A stretch of 64,000 bases of DNA from Actinomycetes bacterium (GTDB lineage Bacteria; Actinomycetota; Acidimicrobiia; Acidimicrobiales; RAAP-2), in the NCBI GenBank assembly GCA_021823525.1, contig JAKANY010000002.1:62001-126000 (forward strand), in the 5' to 3' direction. How positions within the stretch are numbered: position 1 is the stretch's first letter; each line of letters begins with the position of its first letter. Below, one piece after another: positions 51,052 through 59,115 of the stretch. A model generated the notes under the pieces. It was not told the origin of the DNA, ran no database searches, and saw only the letters and a list, made by a program, of their open reading frames with translations. The translations under genes were made by a program, and so were the position numbers.

Positions 51052-51191
51052 GAGGGCCAGGCTACCCCCTGAGGTCCACTCATCGGACGCCATCCGACGG
51101 GGGAATCGACGTCTGTCCTGGTCACGCGGTCGCGCCAGCGCGGGAGACGTGACGGGCGGGGCCACGTAGAGGCGTCACGTAGGCTCGTCCC

Positions 51192-52130
51192 ATGTCAGAA
51201 CGCTCACGCAACCTCCCGCGTCGCTCCTGCCTGTCGACCCCGGGCTCGTCGGACCGTTTCCTCGCCAAGGCGCCCGCCGTGACCGCGGACATGACCTTCC
51301 TCGACCTCGAGGACTCGGTGGCCCCGGCCGAGAAGGTGGCGGCGCGCGCCAAGGTCGTCGAGGCCGTCCGAACGCTGCCCTGGGACGACCGCGTCCTGTG
51401 CGTGCGGGTCAACGCGTGGGACACGCCGTGGACCTACGGCGACGTGATCGACGTGGTCGGGCAGGCGGGCCCCCGCCTCGATGAGGTCATGCTGCCCAAG
51501 GTGCAGTCCGCGGCCGAGGTGGTGGCGCTGGACCTGCTGCTGACGCAGGTCGAGCGCAACGCCGGCCTCGAGCCCGGTCACATCGGCATCGAGGCCCAGA
51601 TCGAGACGGCGCGCGGCCTCATCAACGTCGACGAGATCTGCGCGGCGTCACCCCGCCTCGAGACGATCATCTTCGGTCCGGCCGACTTCGCAGCCTCGAT
51701 CGAGATGCCCGTGCTGACCGGGGGCGTCGCGATCGACGAGTACCCGGGCGACCACTTCCACTACGTGTTCTCGCGCATCCTGATGGCGGGCCGGGCCAAC
51801 GGACTCCAGGTGATCGACGGTCCGTTCCTCAAGGTCCGCGAGCTCGACGCGCTGCGCGACTTCGCCCAGCGCACGCGCGTGCTGGGCTATGACGGCAAGT
51901 GGGCGCTAACTCCCGACCAGGCCCGCGTCCTCAACGAGGTGTACTCGCCCACCCAGGAGCAGTTCGACCGCGCCTGGGACATCCTCGAGGCCTACCGAGT
52001 CGCCACCGAGGAGCAGCGCACCGGGGCCGTGATGTTTGGCGACGAGATGATCGACGAGGCCAGTCGCAAGATGGCCGTGAAGTTCGTCACGCGCGGCGAG
52101 CGGGCGGGCTTGGCGCGTTCGGCCTCCTGA
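51192..52130 (+). CDS. CoA-ester lyase of the HpcH/HpaI (CitE/malyl-CoA lyase) family
   Basis: A 312-residue TIM-barrel lyase. It begins RRSCLSTPGSSDRFLAKAP, then has FLDLEDSVAPAEK (metal and CoA site), RVNAWDTPW, MLPKVQSAAEV, IEAQIETARGLINVDEI and FGPADFAASI. The long form with the C-terminal lid resembles malyl-CoA or methylmalyl-CoA lyases more than citrate lyase. With the MaoC hydratase at 56798 it could handle C4-C5 CoA-esters; this is an inference. TAGGCT (51180-51185) is six bases before the ATG. Confidence 0.87.
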   Translation: MSERSRNLPRRSCLSTPGSSDRFLAKAPAVTADMTFLDLEDSVAPAEKVAARAKVVEAVRTLPWDDRVLCVRVNAWDTPWTYGDVIDVVGQAGPRLDEVMLPKVQSAAEVVALDLLLTQVERNAGLEPGHIGIEAQIETARGLINVDEICAASPRLETIIFGPADFAASIEMPVLTGGVAIDEYPGDHFHYVFSRILMAGRANGLQVIDGPFLKVRELDALRDFAQRTRVLGYDGKWALTPDQARVLNEVYSPTQEQFDRAWDILEAYRVATEEQRTGAVMFGDEMIDEASRKMAVKFVTRGERAGLARSAS

Positions 52131-52139
52131 GGCGCTTAT

Positions 52140-52154
52140 CAGGAATCACTCCTG
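52140..52154. promoter_or_regulatory. Small inverted repeat upstream of the nickel/cobalt permease
   Basis: CAGGA and TCCTG pair around ATCAC, ten bases upstream of the TAGTCT -10 box (52164-52169) of the permease gene. This is a candidate operator or a weak terminator for the lyase gene. The arms are short, so chance is a real possibility. Confidence 0.3.
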
Positions 52155-52175
52155 CTAGGTCGCTAGTCTGGCGAC

Positions 52176-53369
52176 GTGACCACAGTCGAGACGGTCTCGC
52201 GGCGCTCTCGCCTTCGTGCGGCGCTCTCGCCTGCCGAGTGGCGCCAAGTGGGGGCCATGGGTGGGGTGGTGGTCTTCCTCCACGCGCTGGGCTGGACGCT
52301 GCTCGTGCTCGCCGCCACGCGCCACTACGCCATCGGCTCGAGACAGGTCCTCGGCGTGGGTACCGGCGTGCTGGCCTACACGCTGGGCATGCGTCACGCC
52401 TTCGACGCCGATCACATCGCGGCGATCGACAACACGACGCGCAAGTTCATGACCGAGGGCCGGCGACCGCTCTCGGTGGGCTTCTTCTTCTCCCTGGGGC
52501 ACTCGAGCGTCGTCTTCGCGCTCACGGTGCTGCTGGGACTGGGCGCGCGAGCCCTCGGCTCCCAGGTGCGGAACCCGAACTCGCCCCTCCACCACATCGG
52601 GGGGCTCATCGGCACCATCGTCTCGGGCGGGTTCCTCTACCTCATCGCCATCTTGAACCTGGTGGTCCTGATCGGGATCGTGCGCCTCTTCGTCCAGATG
52701 CGCCAGGGACGCTTCGACGACTCCGAGCTGGAGAAGCACCTCAACGACCGTGGTCTGATGATGCGGTTCTTCGGACCGCTGGCCCGTTCGGTGGACCAGC
52801 CCTGGAAGATGTACCCCATCGGCGTGCTGTTCGGGCTGGGCTTCGACACCGCGACCGAGGTGGCGTTCCTGGTGCTGGCCGGGACCTCGGTCGCTGCGGG
52901 GCTCCCGTTCTGGGCGATCCTCAGCCTGCCGCTCCTCTTCGCCGCGGGCATGAGCCTGCTCGACACGATCGACGGTTCGTTCATGAACTTCGCCTACGGC
53001 TGGGCGTTCTCGCGACCCGTGCGCAAGGTGTACTACAACATCACCATCACGGGGCTGAGCGTCTTCGTCGCCTTGTACATCGGCACGCTCGAGCTGCTCC
53101 AGGTGCTCGCCAGCGAGCTCGGCTTGTGCCACGGGATCTGGACGTACGCCAGCTCCTTCAACATCAACCAGGCGGGCTTCGTCATCGTGTCGATCTTCGT
53201 CGTGGTGTGGCTCGGCGCCCTGGCGATCTGGCGCTACGGCCACATCGAGGAGCGCTGGGAGCGCTCGGCCATGCGGGCCCAGCGGGCGCGCGGCGAGAAG
53301 GTCGACCGGCACTCCGCGGGACTGACCCTCGGGGCCGTGCACGCGCCCTTCACGATCGACGAGGAGTAG
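52176..53369 (+). CDS. Nickel/cobalt transporter, NiCoT (HoxN/NixA) family
   Basis: A 397-residue permease with eight predicted helices. It has the family signatures MRHAFDADHIAAIDNTTRKF (the HX4DH metal site), FFFSLGHSSVVFAL, GLGFDTATEVAFL and AGMSLLDTIDGSFMNFAYGWAF. It imports Ni2+ or Co2+ at high affinity; the choice between them is not readable. TAGTCT lies six bases before the GTG start. No urease, hydrogenase or cobalamin gene is adjacent. The stop is one base from the convergent MFS gene. Confidence 0.93.
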   Translation: MTTVETVSRRSRLRAALSPAEWRQVGAMGGVVVFLHALGWTLLVLAATRHYAIGSRQVLGVGTGVLAYTLGMRHAFDADHIAAIDNTTRKFMTEGRRPLSVGFFFSLGHSSVVFALTVLLGLGARALGSQVRNPNSPLHHIGGLIGTIVSGGFLYLIAILNLVVLIGIVRLFVQMRQGRFDDSELEKHLNDRGLMMRFFGPLARSVDQPWKMYPIGVLFGLGFDTATEVAFLVLAGTSVAAGLPFWAILSLPLLFAAGMSLLDTIDGSFMNFAYGWAFSRPVRKVYYNITITGLSVFVALYIGTLELLQVLASELGLCHGIWTYASSFNINQAGFVIVSIFVVVWLGALAIWRYGHIEERWERSAMRAQRARGEKVDRHSAGLTLGAVHAPFTIDEE

Positions 53370-53370
53370 G

Positions 53371-54663
53371 TCAGCCGAAGAGCTGGACGGGCGCGGACCG
53401 GCTGACACGTCCGAGCGCGGGCGTGGCCAGTGCCGACACACCCATCAGGACCGCCATCGCGGCGAAGGCGCCCCCGAGGTGGGCGACGTCGCCTCCCATC
53501 AGGAGGCTCACCGCGAGCGGTCCGAGCGCCTGACCCCCCGTCGAGCCCACGCCCCACACCAGGGCATTGCCGGTGGCCGAGGCGGCGCGCGGAACGTAGT
53601 CGCTCACCAGGGAGATCAGGAGCGGGAAGCCGCTGAAGGTGAACACGCCGAAGACGAGGAGGCTGAGGAGCGCCATCCCGCCGTGACCCGACGTCGACAG
53701 GAACCACACGATGCCCACGGCCGAGCCCAGGCTGTTGAGGGCGAGGACGGCGCGCTTGTCGAAGCGATCGGCGAGGAGGCCGAAGGCCAGCTGCCCGACG
53801 ATCCCCCCCGCGTACATGACGGTGACCGTGACGCCGAGGGTCGTTGAGGTCCCGGCGTGGCGTTGGGTCGTCAGATAGATGGGCACCCACGAGACCACCC
53901 CGATGAACGCGAGCGAGCGCACCAGCGAGATCACCATCAGCACCCCGACGCTGCGCGTGACCAGCGAGCGCAACGATCGCGACGGCGCGTCGGCGGGTTG
54001 GGCGCCTCCGTGGACGCGGGCGTCGTTGGCGTCGCTCGCGTGGAGACCGACGGCGATGCCCGCGGCGGCCAGGATCGCGACGCCCCCGAAGACGATCGCC
54101 GTGGCCGGCTTGGAGATGCCGAGAGCCGCGATGACGAAGAAGAGTGCGGGGTAGAGGGCCCGGCCCAGGCTGCCGAAGGCGCCGTTGACACCCAAGGCCT
54201 TGCCCCGGGCGCCCGCGGTGAAGGTCAGCTGCAGGATCGACCCTCCCAGCGGGTGGTACACCGAGCTGCCCACGCCGGCCACCAGCGCGGCCGCGATAGC
54301 GAGCGCGTCGCCCGCCGGCGCCGCCGTCGCCAGCGCGGCGTAGAAGCCGAAGAGGCTCAGCCCCAAGGTGGCGATGCCGATGGCGATGAGCGATCCGCGG
54401 TGCCCCAGGCGGTCAGCGAGGAGGCCGACGGCCACGCCCACGCCCGCCGAGGTCAGGTAGAAGATGGTCAGCATCGTCGTGATCATGGCCGTGGACGCGT
54501 GTCGATCGGCAACCAGCAGGTCGGAGACCACCGGGATGAAGAAGATGATGCCGTCGTTCATGAAGTGGGCGAACGACGTCATCGCGAGGAGCTGCCCGGG
54601 ACGGGACGTCGCTTGTGCGAGCGGCCGTCCGGACGCCCCGGGGTCGGGGTGCGAGGCGCTCAC
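53371..54663 (-). CDS. Major facilitator superfamily transporter
   Basis: A 430-residue protein with about twelve membrane helices in two halves. The loop 2-3 motif is GLLADRLGHRGSLIAIG near residues 79-95 and its repeat is FGLLADRFDKRAVLALN in the second half. FAHFMNDGIIFFIPVVSDLLV in helix 1 is the FHxxNDxxxxxxP pattern of Fsr/fosmidomycin-resistance and related exporters, so efflux is plausible. GGAGGG lies close before the GTG start. It follows the acyl-CoA dehydrogenase gene by 47 bases and may be cotranscribed with it. Confidence 0.88.
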   Translation of the reverse strand: MSASHPDPGASGRPLAQATSRPGQLLAMTSFAHFMNDGIIFFIPVVSDLLVADRHASTAMITTMLTIFYLTSAGVGVAVGLLADRLGHRGSLIAIGIATLGLSLFGFYAALATAAPAGDALAIAAALVAGVGSSVYHPLGGSILQLTFTAGARGKALGVNGAFGSLGRALYPALFFVIAALGISKPATAIVFGGVAILAAAGIAVGLHASDANDARVHGGAQPADAPSRSLRSLVTRSVGVLMVISLVRSLAFIGVVSWVPIYLTTQRHAGTSTTLGVTVTVMYAGGIVGQLAFGLLADRFDKRAVLALNSLGSAVGIVWFLSTSGHGGMALLSLLVFGVFTFSGFPLLISLVSDYVPRAASATGNALVWGVGSTGGQALGPLAVSLLMGGDVAHLGGAFAAMAVLMGVSALATPALGRVSRSAPVQLFG

Positions 54664-54710
54664 GATCCCTCCACGCGCCTCGACTCACCGGGATCGGGGT
54701 GTCGTTGCAT

Positions 54711-56294
54711 CTACGCGGGTGAGCTGACCAGTCCGCGACTGATCACCTTGAGGCACAGCGTCTCGTCGGCACCTTCGAAGATGGACAGGACCCGCGCGTC
54801 CACGTAGTACCGGCTCACTGGGAACTCCTCGGCGTAGCCCATGCCGCCGTGGATCTGCATCGCCTCGCGCGTCACCCATTCGGCGGCGCGGCACACGTAC
54901 GCCTTGGCCATCGCGGCCTCGCGCGAGCCGCCTCCCGTGGTCATGCGCCGGGCGACGGCCAGCGCGAACTGGCGTGAGCACTGGATGATCGCGGCCATCG
55001 TGCCCAGCTTCACGCGCGTCAGCTCGTAGTCCACGATCGGCGTCCCGAACACCGAGCGCTGGCGCGCGTACGCGAGGGCCGCCTCGTAGGCCGCCTGCAT
55101 CACCCCCAGCGCGCGCGCCGCGGTCTGGAGCCGGCCGTTCTCGAACCCGGCCATCTGGTAGTAGAAGCCCTGGCCGATCCCGTCGGGACCGCCCACGACG
55201 TGGGAGTCGGGGACGAACCAGTTGGCCAGGCTGACCTCGTAGGAGTGCATGCCGCGGTAGCCGAGGGTGTCGATGGGGCGGCCCTCGAGGCGTCCGCCAC
55301 GGCCGGGCTGGTCGAGGACGAAGCCGTGGCCGTCGGCGGTGGGCTTCTCTACGAGGAAGAGGGTGAGCCCGCGGTGGGCCTTGGCGCGGTCGGGATCGGT
55401 GCGAGCCAGAACGACCAGCACCGTCGCGCGCGCGGCGAACGTGCACCACGTCTTGACGCCGTTGAGGAGCCAACCGCCCTCGGTGCGCGTGGCCGTAGTG
55501 GTCAGGTGCGCGACGTCGCTGCCGTAGTCGGGTTCGGTCACGGCGATCGCGGCGAGGACCTCGGCCGACGCGACGCGGGGCAGCCACTGGCTCTTCTGCT
55601 CCTCGGTGCCGCCCGCCAGGAGCGCGCGCGCGAGGATCTCGGGACGGGTGATGAGCGACCCGCCGATACCGAGGCTGGCCCGCGACAGCTCCTCGGTGGC
55701 CACGACCATCGCGACGTACTCGTGCTCGTCGCCGGTGGCGTCGCCGCCGTAGCGTGTGGGCACGGACAGCCCGAAGCCGCCCAGGTCGCGCAGTCCGGCG
55801 ATCACGCTCTCGGGGATGTCGGCGTTGGCGCGGTGGACGTGTTCGGCGTGCGGGCGGACCTGGTCGTCGGCGAAGCGGCGGAACACGTCTTGGACCATCG
55901 CGAAGTCCTCGCCGAGGTGACGCTCGTCGGGCACCTCGGCCAGTGCCGCCAGGACGGCCGGATCACGCTGGCGCGCTACGAAGGGTGCGAGGTCGTCGAA
56001 CCATCCGGCCGAGACACCCCAGAGATCTTCGCGCCCCAGCACCCGCTGGTGCAGGTCCGCCAGCGCCAGTCCGGTGAAGGCTTCGACCAGTGCGCGCTCC
56101 GTGGGCCCGAACGCGGCGAACGCGAGGCTGGCGCGGGCGGTGGCCAGTGCGCTGGCCGCGTGCGCCAGGTCGTAGGCGAGGCTCTGGGCGGCGTCGGGAC
56201 CACCCGCGTCGCGCAGCGAGCGCGTCGCGCCCGCGACCACGCGGTCGGCCTGGTCGAGCAGGGAGGCGAGATCCAGCGCAGGTCCGGTCGTCAT
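54711..56294 (-). CDS. Acyl-CoA dehydrogenase with extended N terminus
   Basis: A 527-residue flavoprotein, about 140 residues longer than usual at the N terminus. The extension is helical and Ala-rich, with no recognised fold. The core has AIAVTEPDYGSDVAHLTTTATR, WLLNGVKTWCTFAA, RQRSVFGTPIVDYELTRVKLG, QIHGGMGYAEEFPVSRYYVDARVL and the catalytic glutamate in SIFEGADETL. Such long forms often act on unusual acyl-CoAs. TAGGTT (56301-56306) lies six bases before the ATG, facing away from the next gene. Confidence 0.9.
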   Translation of the reverse strand: MTTGPALDLASLLDQADRVVAGATRSLRDAGGPDAAQSLAYDLAHAASALATARASLAFAAFGPTERALVEAFTGLALADLHQRVLGREDLWGVSAGWFDDLAPFVARQRDPAVLAALAEVPDERHLGEDFAMVQDVFRRFADDQVRPHAEHVHRANADIPESVIAGLRDLGGFGLSVPTRYGGDATGDEHEYVAMVVATEELSRASLGIGGSLITRPEILARALLAGGTEEQKSQWLPRVASAEVLAAIAVTEPDYGSDVAHLTTTATRTEGGWLLNGVKTWCTFAARATVLVVLARTDPDRAKAHRGLTLFLVEKPTADGHGFVLDQPGRGGRLEGRPIDTLGYRGMHSYEVSLANWFVPDSHVVGGPDGIGQGFYYQMAGFENGRLQTAARALGVMQAAYEAALAYARQRSVFGTPIVDYELTRVKLGTMAAIIQCSRQFALAVARRMTTGGGSREAAMAKAYVCRAAEWVTREAMQIHGGMGYAEEFPVSRYYVDARVLSIFEGADETLCLKVISRGLVSSPA

Positions 56295-56346
56295 GGTGGA
56301 AACCTAGCCGAAGGGTGCGGGCCCTCCGCCTGGATAGGCTGACGGC

Positions 56347-56775
56347 GTGCAGGTGACGATGCTTCTCGCGGACTCGGCACAGGTGGCCGACGGCAAGTTG
56401 TACATCCTGGGCGGCGGGTGGTCGGTGACGGGACCCGAGCCGGTGCCCTCGGCGGTGGTCATCAAGGTGGGCGTCGACGTCCCGGAGTTCAACAGCGAGC
56501 ACCACTGGGAGCTCTTCCTCGAGGACGCCGACGGCCGTCCGGTGAGTTTCGAGACCCCTGACGGCGTTCAGCCCATCGAGGTGCGCGGCGACTTCACGGC
56601 CACCGAGCCCCTCGGCGTGCCCGCCGGGACCCCCGTCGACGTCCCGATCGCCGTGAACTTCGGCCCGATCCCCCTCGCCCCCGGGGCGCGCTACTCGTGG
56701 CGTCTCGTCGTCGACGGCGAGTCCCTGCCGGGGGCTCAGGCCTCCTTCGCCACCCGCCCCACCCCGCTCGTCTGA
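56347..56775 (+). CDS. DUF6941-like protein
   Basis: A 142-residue protein of mostly beta strands. It begins QVTMLLADSAQVADGKLYILGGGWS and ends in an Ig-like stretch (RYSWRLVVDGESLPGAQASF), a pattern I associate with the DUF6941 family. The function is unknown. There is no signal peptide. TAGGCT (56335-56340) lies six bases before the GTG start. It is followed 22 bases later by the MaoC gene, which has its own -10-like box. Confidence 0.7.
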   Translation: MQVTMLLADSAQVADGKLYILGGGWSVTGPEPVPSAVVIKVGVDVPEFNSEHHWELFLEDADGRPVSFETPDGVQPIEVRGDFTATEPLGVPAGTPVDVPIAVNFGPIPLAPGARYSWRLVVDGESLPGAQASFATRPTPLV

Positions 56776-56797
56776 CGCCGTCGGGCACAATGGGTCG

Positions 56798-57310
56798 ATG
56801 ACCACCTACGACCGACCCTTCGGGCGCTACCTCGAGGACTTCGTCCCCGGGGACATCTACCGCCACTGGCCCGGCAAGACCATCACCGAGGCCGACGACC
56901 ACCTCTTCTGCATGATCACCATGAATCACCATCCGCTGCACACCAACGCGTGGTTCGCCGAGCACGAGTCGGTGCAGGGCCGCAACGTCGTGGTGGGCAA
57001 CCTCGTCTACTCGCTGGTGCTCGGCATGAGCGTGCCCGACGTGTCGGGTGCCGCGATCGCCAACCTCGAGGTGGAGCAGCTGGTCCACCGCTACCCGACC
57101 TTCCACGGCGACACCATCTACGCCGAGACCCGCGTCCTCGAGGTGGTCCCCTCGACGTCGAAGCCGGATCGCGGCGTCGTGCGCGTCGAGACCAAGGGGT
57201 TCAACCAGGACGGGCGGGAGGTCTGCTACTTCCGTCGCCGGGTCATGGTCTGGCGGCGCGACGCGGCCCCCGCGCGCCAGCGTCCCTACGGTGACGACGC
57301 CTGGTCCTGA
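56798..57310 (+). CDS. MaoC-family hydratase
   Basis: A 170-residue hot-dog-fold protein. It contains MNHHPLHTNAWFAE, the hydratase site (Asp/Asn-x-x-x-x-His), then NVVVGNLVYSLVLGMSVPD and HGDTIYAETRVLEV. The shape matches mesaconyl/methylmalyl-CoA dehydratase-like MaoC proteins and single-domain R-hydratases. The CoA-ester lyase at 51192 is a possible partner. CACAAT (56786-56791) lies six bases before the ATG. The end overlaps mutY by 20 bases. Confidence 0.87.
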   Translation: MTTYDRPFGRYLEDFVPGDIYRHWPGKTITEADDHLFCMITMNHHPLHTNAWFAEHESVQGRNVVVGNLVYSLVLGMSVPDVSGAAIANLEVEQLVHRYPTFHGDTIYAETRVLEVVPSTSKPDRGVVRVETKGFNQDGREVCYFRRRVMVWRRDAAPARQRPYGDDAWS

Positions 57311-58172
57311 GCTGCGAGCCCTGCGGCGCGCACTGGGACAGGCCCGCGCGCAGCTGGCTCGCCCGCTGCCGTGGGTCGGCGTCGACGAGCCGTGGGCGAT
57401 CCTCGTCGCCGAGGTGATGCTCCAGCAGACCTCGACGGGGCGCGTCCGCGAGGCGTGGCGACCCTTCCTGGACCGGTTCCCCTCGCCGGCGGCCTGCGCC
57501 CACGCGCCGCAGGCCGCGGTCGTCGCGGCGTGGGTCGGGCTGGGCTACAACCGCCGCGCCGTCGCGCTGCATCGCGCGGCGCGCAGCATCGTCGAGGACC
57601 ACGGGGGGCGTGTTCCGAGCACCGTGGCCGAGCTCCAGGACCTGGCGGGCATCGGTCCCTACACGGCGCGCGCCGTGGCGAGCTTCGCGTTCGGCCGGGC
57701 CGTCGGGGTCGTGGATACCAATGCGGGGCGCGTCCTGGCACGCGCCGTCGCCAACGCCCGGCTGCGCGCGGCCGAGGCCCAGGGGCTGGCTGACCAGCTC
57801 GTGCGGGGCGCGGCCAGCGCCCCGGTCAACCAGTCGCTGCTGGATCTCGGAGCCCAGTACTGCCGTCCCCGTCCCCGCTGCTCGGACTGCCCGGCCCTCG
57901 GGGCGTGCCGGTGGCGTCGCGACGGCGGTCCCGACCCCGCGGTGCGCAGCGCGGGCGTCACCGGTCCGCAGGGCCCGTTCGCGGGATCGGGGCGCCAGGC
58001 GCGGGGCGCCGTCGTGCGGTCGCTGCGCGACGGCCCCCGAGGCGTCCGCGCCGTGGCGGGCGACACGGGTCTGTCCGACGACCGCCTCGCACGGGCGCTG
58101 GTCTCCCTGGTGCGCGACGGCCTGATCGAGGAGCGCGGGGACCGCATCGCCCTGCGTGGTGAGCGACGCTAG
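57291..58172 (+). CDS. mutY: A/G-specific adenine DNA glycosylase
   Basis: A 293-residue base-excision enzyme that removes A opposite 8-oxoG. The catalytic Glu41 is in AEVMLQQTSTGRV, the helix-hairpin-helix is DLAGIGPYTARAV, the catalytic Asp is in VVDTNAGRVLAR and the 4Fe-4S cluster cysteines are in YCRPRPRCSDCPALGAC. Instead of the usual MutT-like C-terminal domain it ends in about 70 residues that look like a winged helix, as in other actinobacterial MutY proteins. The GTG start overlaps the MaoC gene. Confidence 0.94.
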   Translation: MTTPGPELRALRRALGQARAQLARPLPWVGVDEPWAILVAEVMLQQTSTGRVREAWRPFLDRFPSPAACAHAPQAAVVAAWVGLGYNRRAVALHRAARSIVEDHGGRVPSTVAELQDLAGIGPYTARAVASFAFGRAVGVVDTNAGRVLARAVANARLRAAEAQGLADQLVRGAASAPVNQSLLDLGAQYCRPRPRCSDCPALGACRWRRDGGPDPAVRSAGVTGPQGPFAGSGRQARGAVVRSLRDGPRGVRAVAGDTGLSDDRLARALVSLVRDGLIEERGDRIALRGERR

Positions 58173-58182
58173 GGTCGCGATG

Positions 58183-58659
58183 ATGTCCGACGACCTGATG
58201 CGCTACAAGGAGGTCGTGGGCCGCTTCGCGACGGGCGTGGTCGTGGTGACCGCCGCGACCGCCGAGGGCCCGGTCGGCTTCACGTGCCAGACGTTCGGCT
58301 CGCTCTCCCTGGAGCCACGCCTCATCACCTTCGCCGCCGCGGTCGACTCGCGGACCTGGCCCCAGATCCGCACGCGCGGGGTGGCGGGGGTGAGCGTGCT
58401 GTCCGAGGAGCAGGCCGCGCTGGCCCGCCGCTTCGCGACACGCGACGTCGATCGCTTCGCCGGCGTGCCGTGGCACGCCGGCCCCCAGGGGTCGCCCCTG
58501 CTCGTCGGGGCGATCGCCCAGCTCGAGGGCTCGATCGTCAGCGTGCACCGTCTCGGCGACCACGAAGTGGCCGTGATCGCCGTCGACCACGCCTGGGCGG
58601 GTCCCGGCCAACCGCTGCTCTACCACCGCGGGCGCTACGGAGCCTTCAGCGGCTCATGA
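58183..58659 (+). CDS. Flavin reductase-like domain protein
   Basis: A 158-residue FMN-binding split-barrel protein of the flavin reductase (DIM6/NTAB) family. It has YKEVVGRFATGVVVVTA, GFTCQTFGSLSLEPRLITFA, FAGVPWHAGPQGSPLL and the late GDHEVAVIAVDHA. Such proteins supply reduced flavin to two-component monooxygenases; no oxygenase is next to it. ATG at 58180 or 58183 could be used; TAGGGT (58170-58175) lies seven bases before the second. Confidence 0.9.
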   Translation: MSDDLMRYKEVVGRFATGVVVVTAATAEGPVGFTCQTFGSLSLEPRLITFAAAVDSRTWPQIRTRGVAGVSVLSEEQAALARRFATRDVDRFAGVPWHAGPQGSPLLVGAIAQLEGSIVSVHRLGDHEVAVIAVDHAWAGPGQPLLYHRGRYGAFSGS

Positions 58660-58698
58660 GGGCTCACTACGCTCCAAGGTGAGAGTCAGGGGAGCGGC

Positions 58699-59115
58699 GT
58701 GGTTAAGTCGGTGATCGCCGGGGCGGTGGTGATTGCGATCGTGATGGTCGTCGTCATCGCACGCGTCCGGTCCCACCACGATCGGTCCCAGTGGGATCGC
58801 GCCGCTCGCCACCCCAGTGCTGCCGCATCGCCCGGCGCGCCGCGCAGCGTGCACCTGACGAGCGATGGCGAGGTCGGCACGCACGCACCGCCGGCCCCGC
58901 CGCGCCTGCACGTCGCGCCGGGCCACGTGTTCGGTGAGGCGGAGCCCGCGGAGAAGCCGGTGGCCCCTCACGGACGGGACGTCCAGCGCGCCCTCGAACG
59001 CGCCGCGCACCGCTCGCGCTGGCCGCGCCGGCACCCCCGCCGGGGGCGCCGGCGCCTCATCGCCTCAGCGATCGTCGTCGCTGCCGCCGCCGTCGCCCTG
59101 GCGATCTGGCACTGA
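58699..59115 (+). CDS. Small protein with helices at both ends
   Basis: A 138-residue protein. A first membrane helix (SVIAGAVVIAIVMVVVIA, about 4-21) and a last one ([18 protein letters not shown], about 120-137) flank a Pro/His/Arg-rich region. No family is recognised. GGGGAG lies about five bases before the GTG and TACGCT (58668-58673) may be the -10. The 3' end overlaps the opposite-strand peptidase by 51 bases. The base pattern fits coding DNA here, but an antisense frame is also open, so the call is moderate. Confidence 0.55.
   Translation: MVKSVIAGAVVIAIVMVVVIARVRSHHDRSQWDRAARHPSAAASPGAPRSVHLTSDGEVGTHAPPAPPRLHVAPGHVFGEAEPAEKPVAPHGRDVQRALERAAHRSRWPRRHPRRGRRRLIASAIVVAAAAVALAIWH

Noticed and set aside
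52131..52175. Cobalamin or NiCo riboswitch before the nickel/cobalt permease
   Set aside because: The 45-base gap is too short and the -10 box leaves no leader RNA.
58654..59034. Minus-strand frame opposite the small two-helix protein
   Set aside because: It lacks a ribosome site or family match; the plus-strand frame has a -10 box, a ribosome site and two membrane helices.
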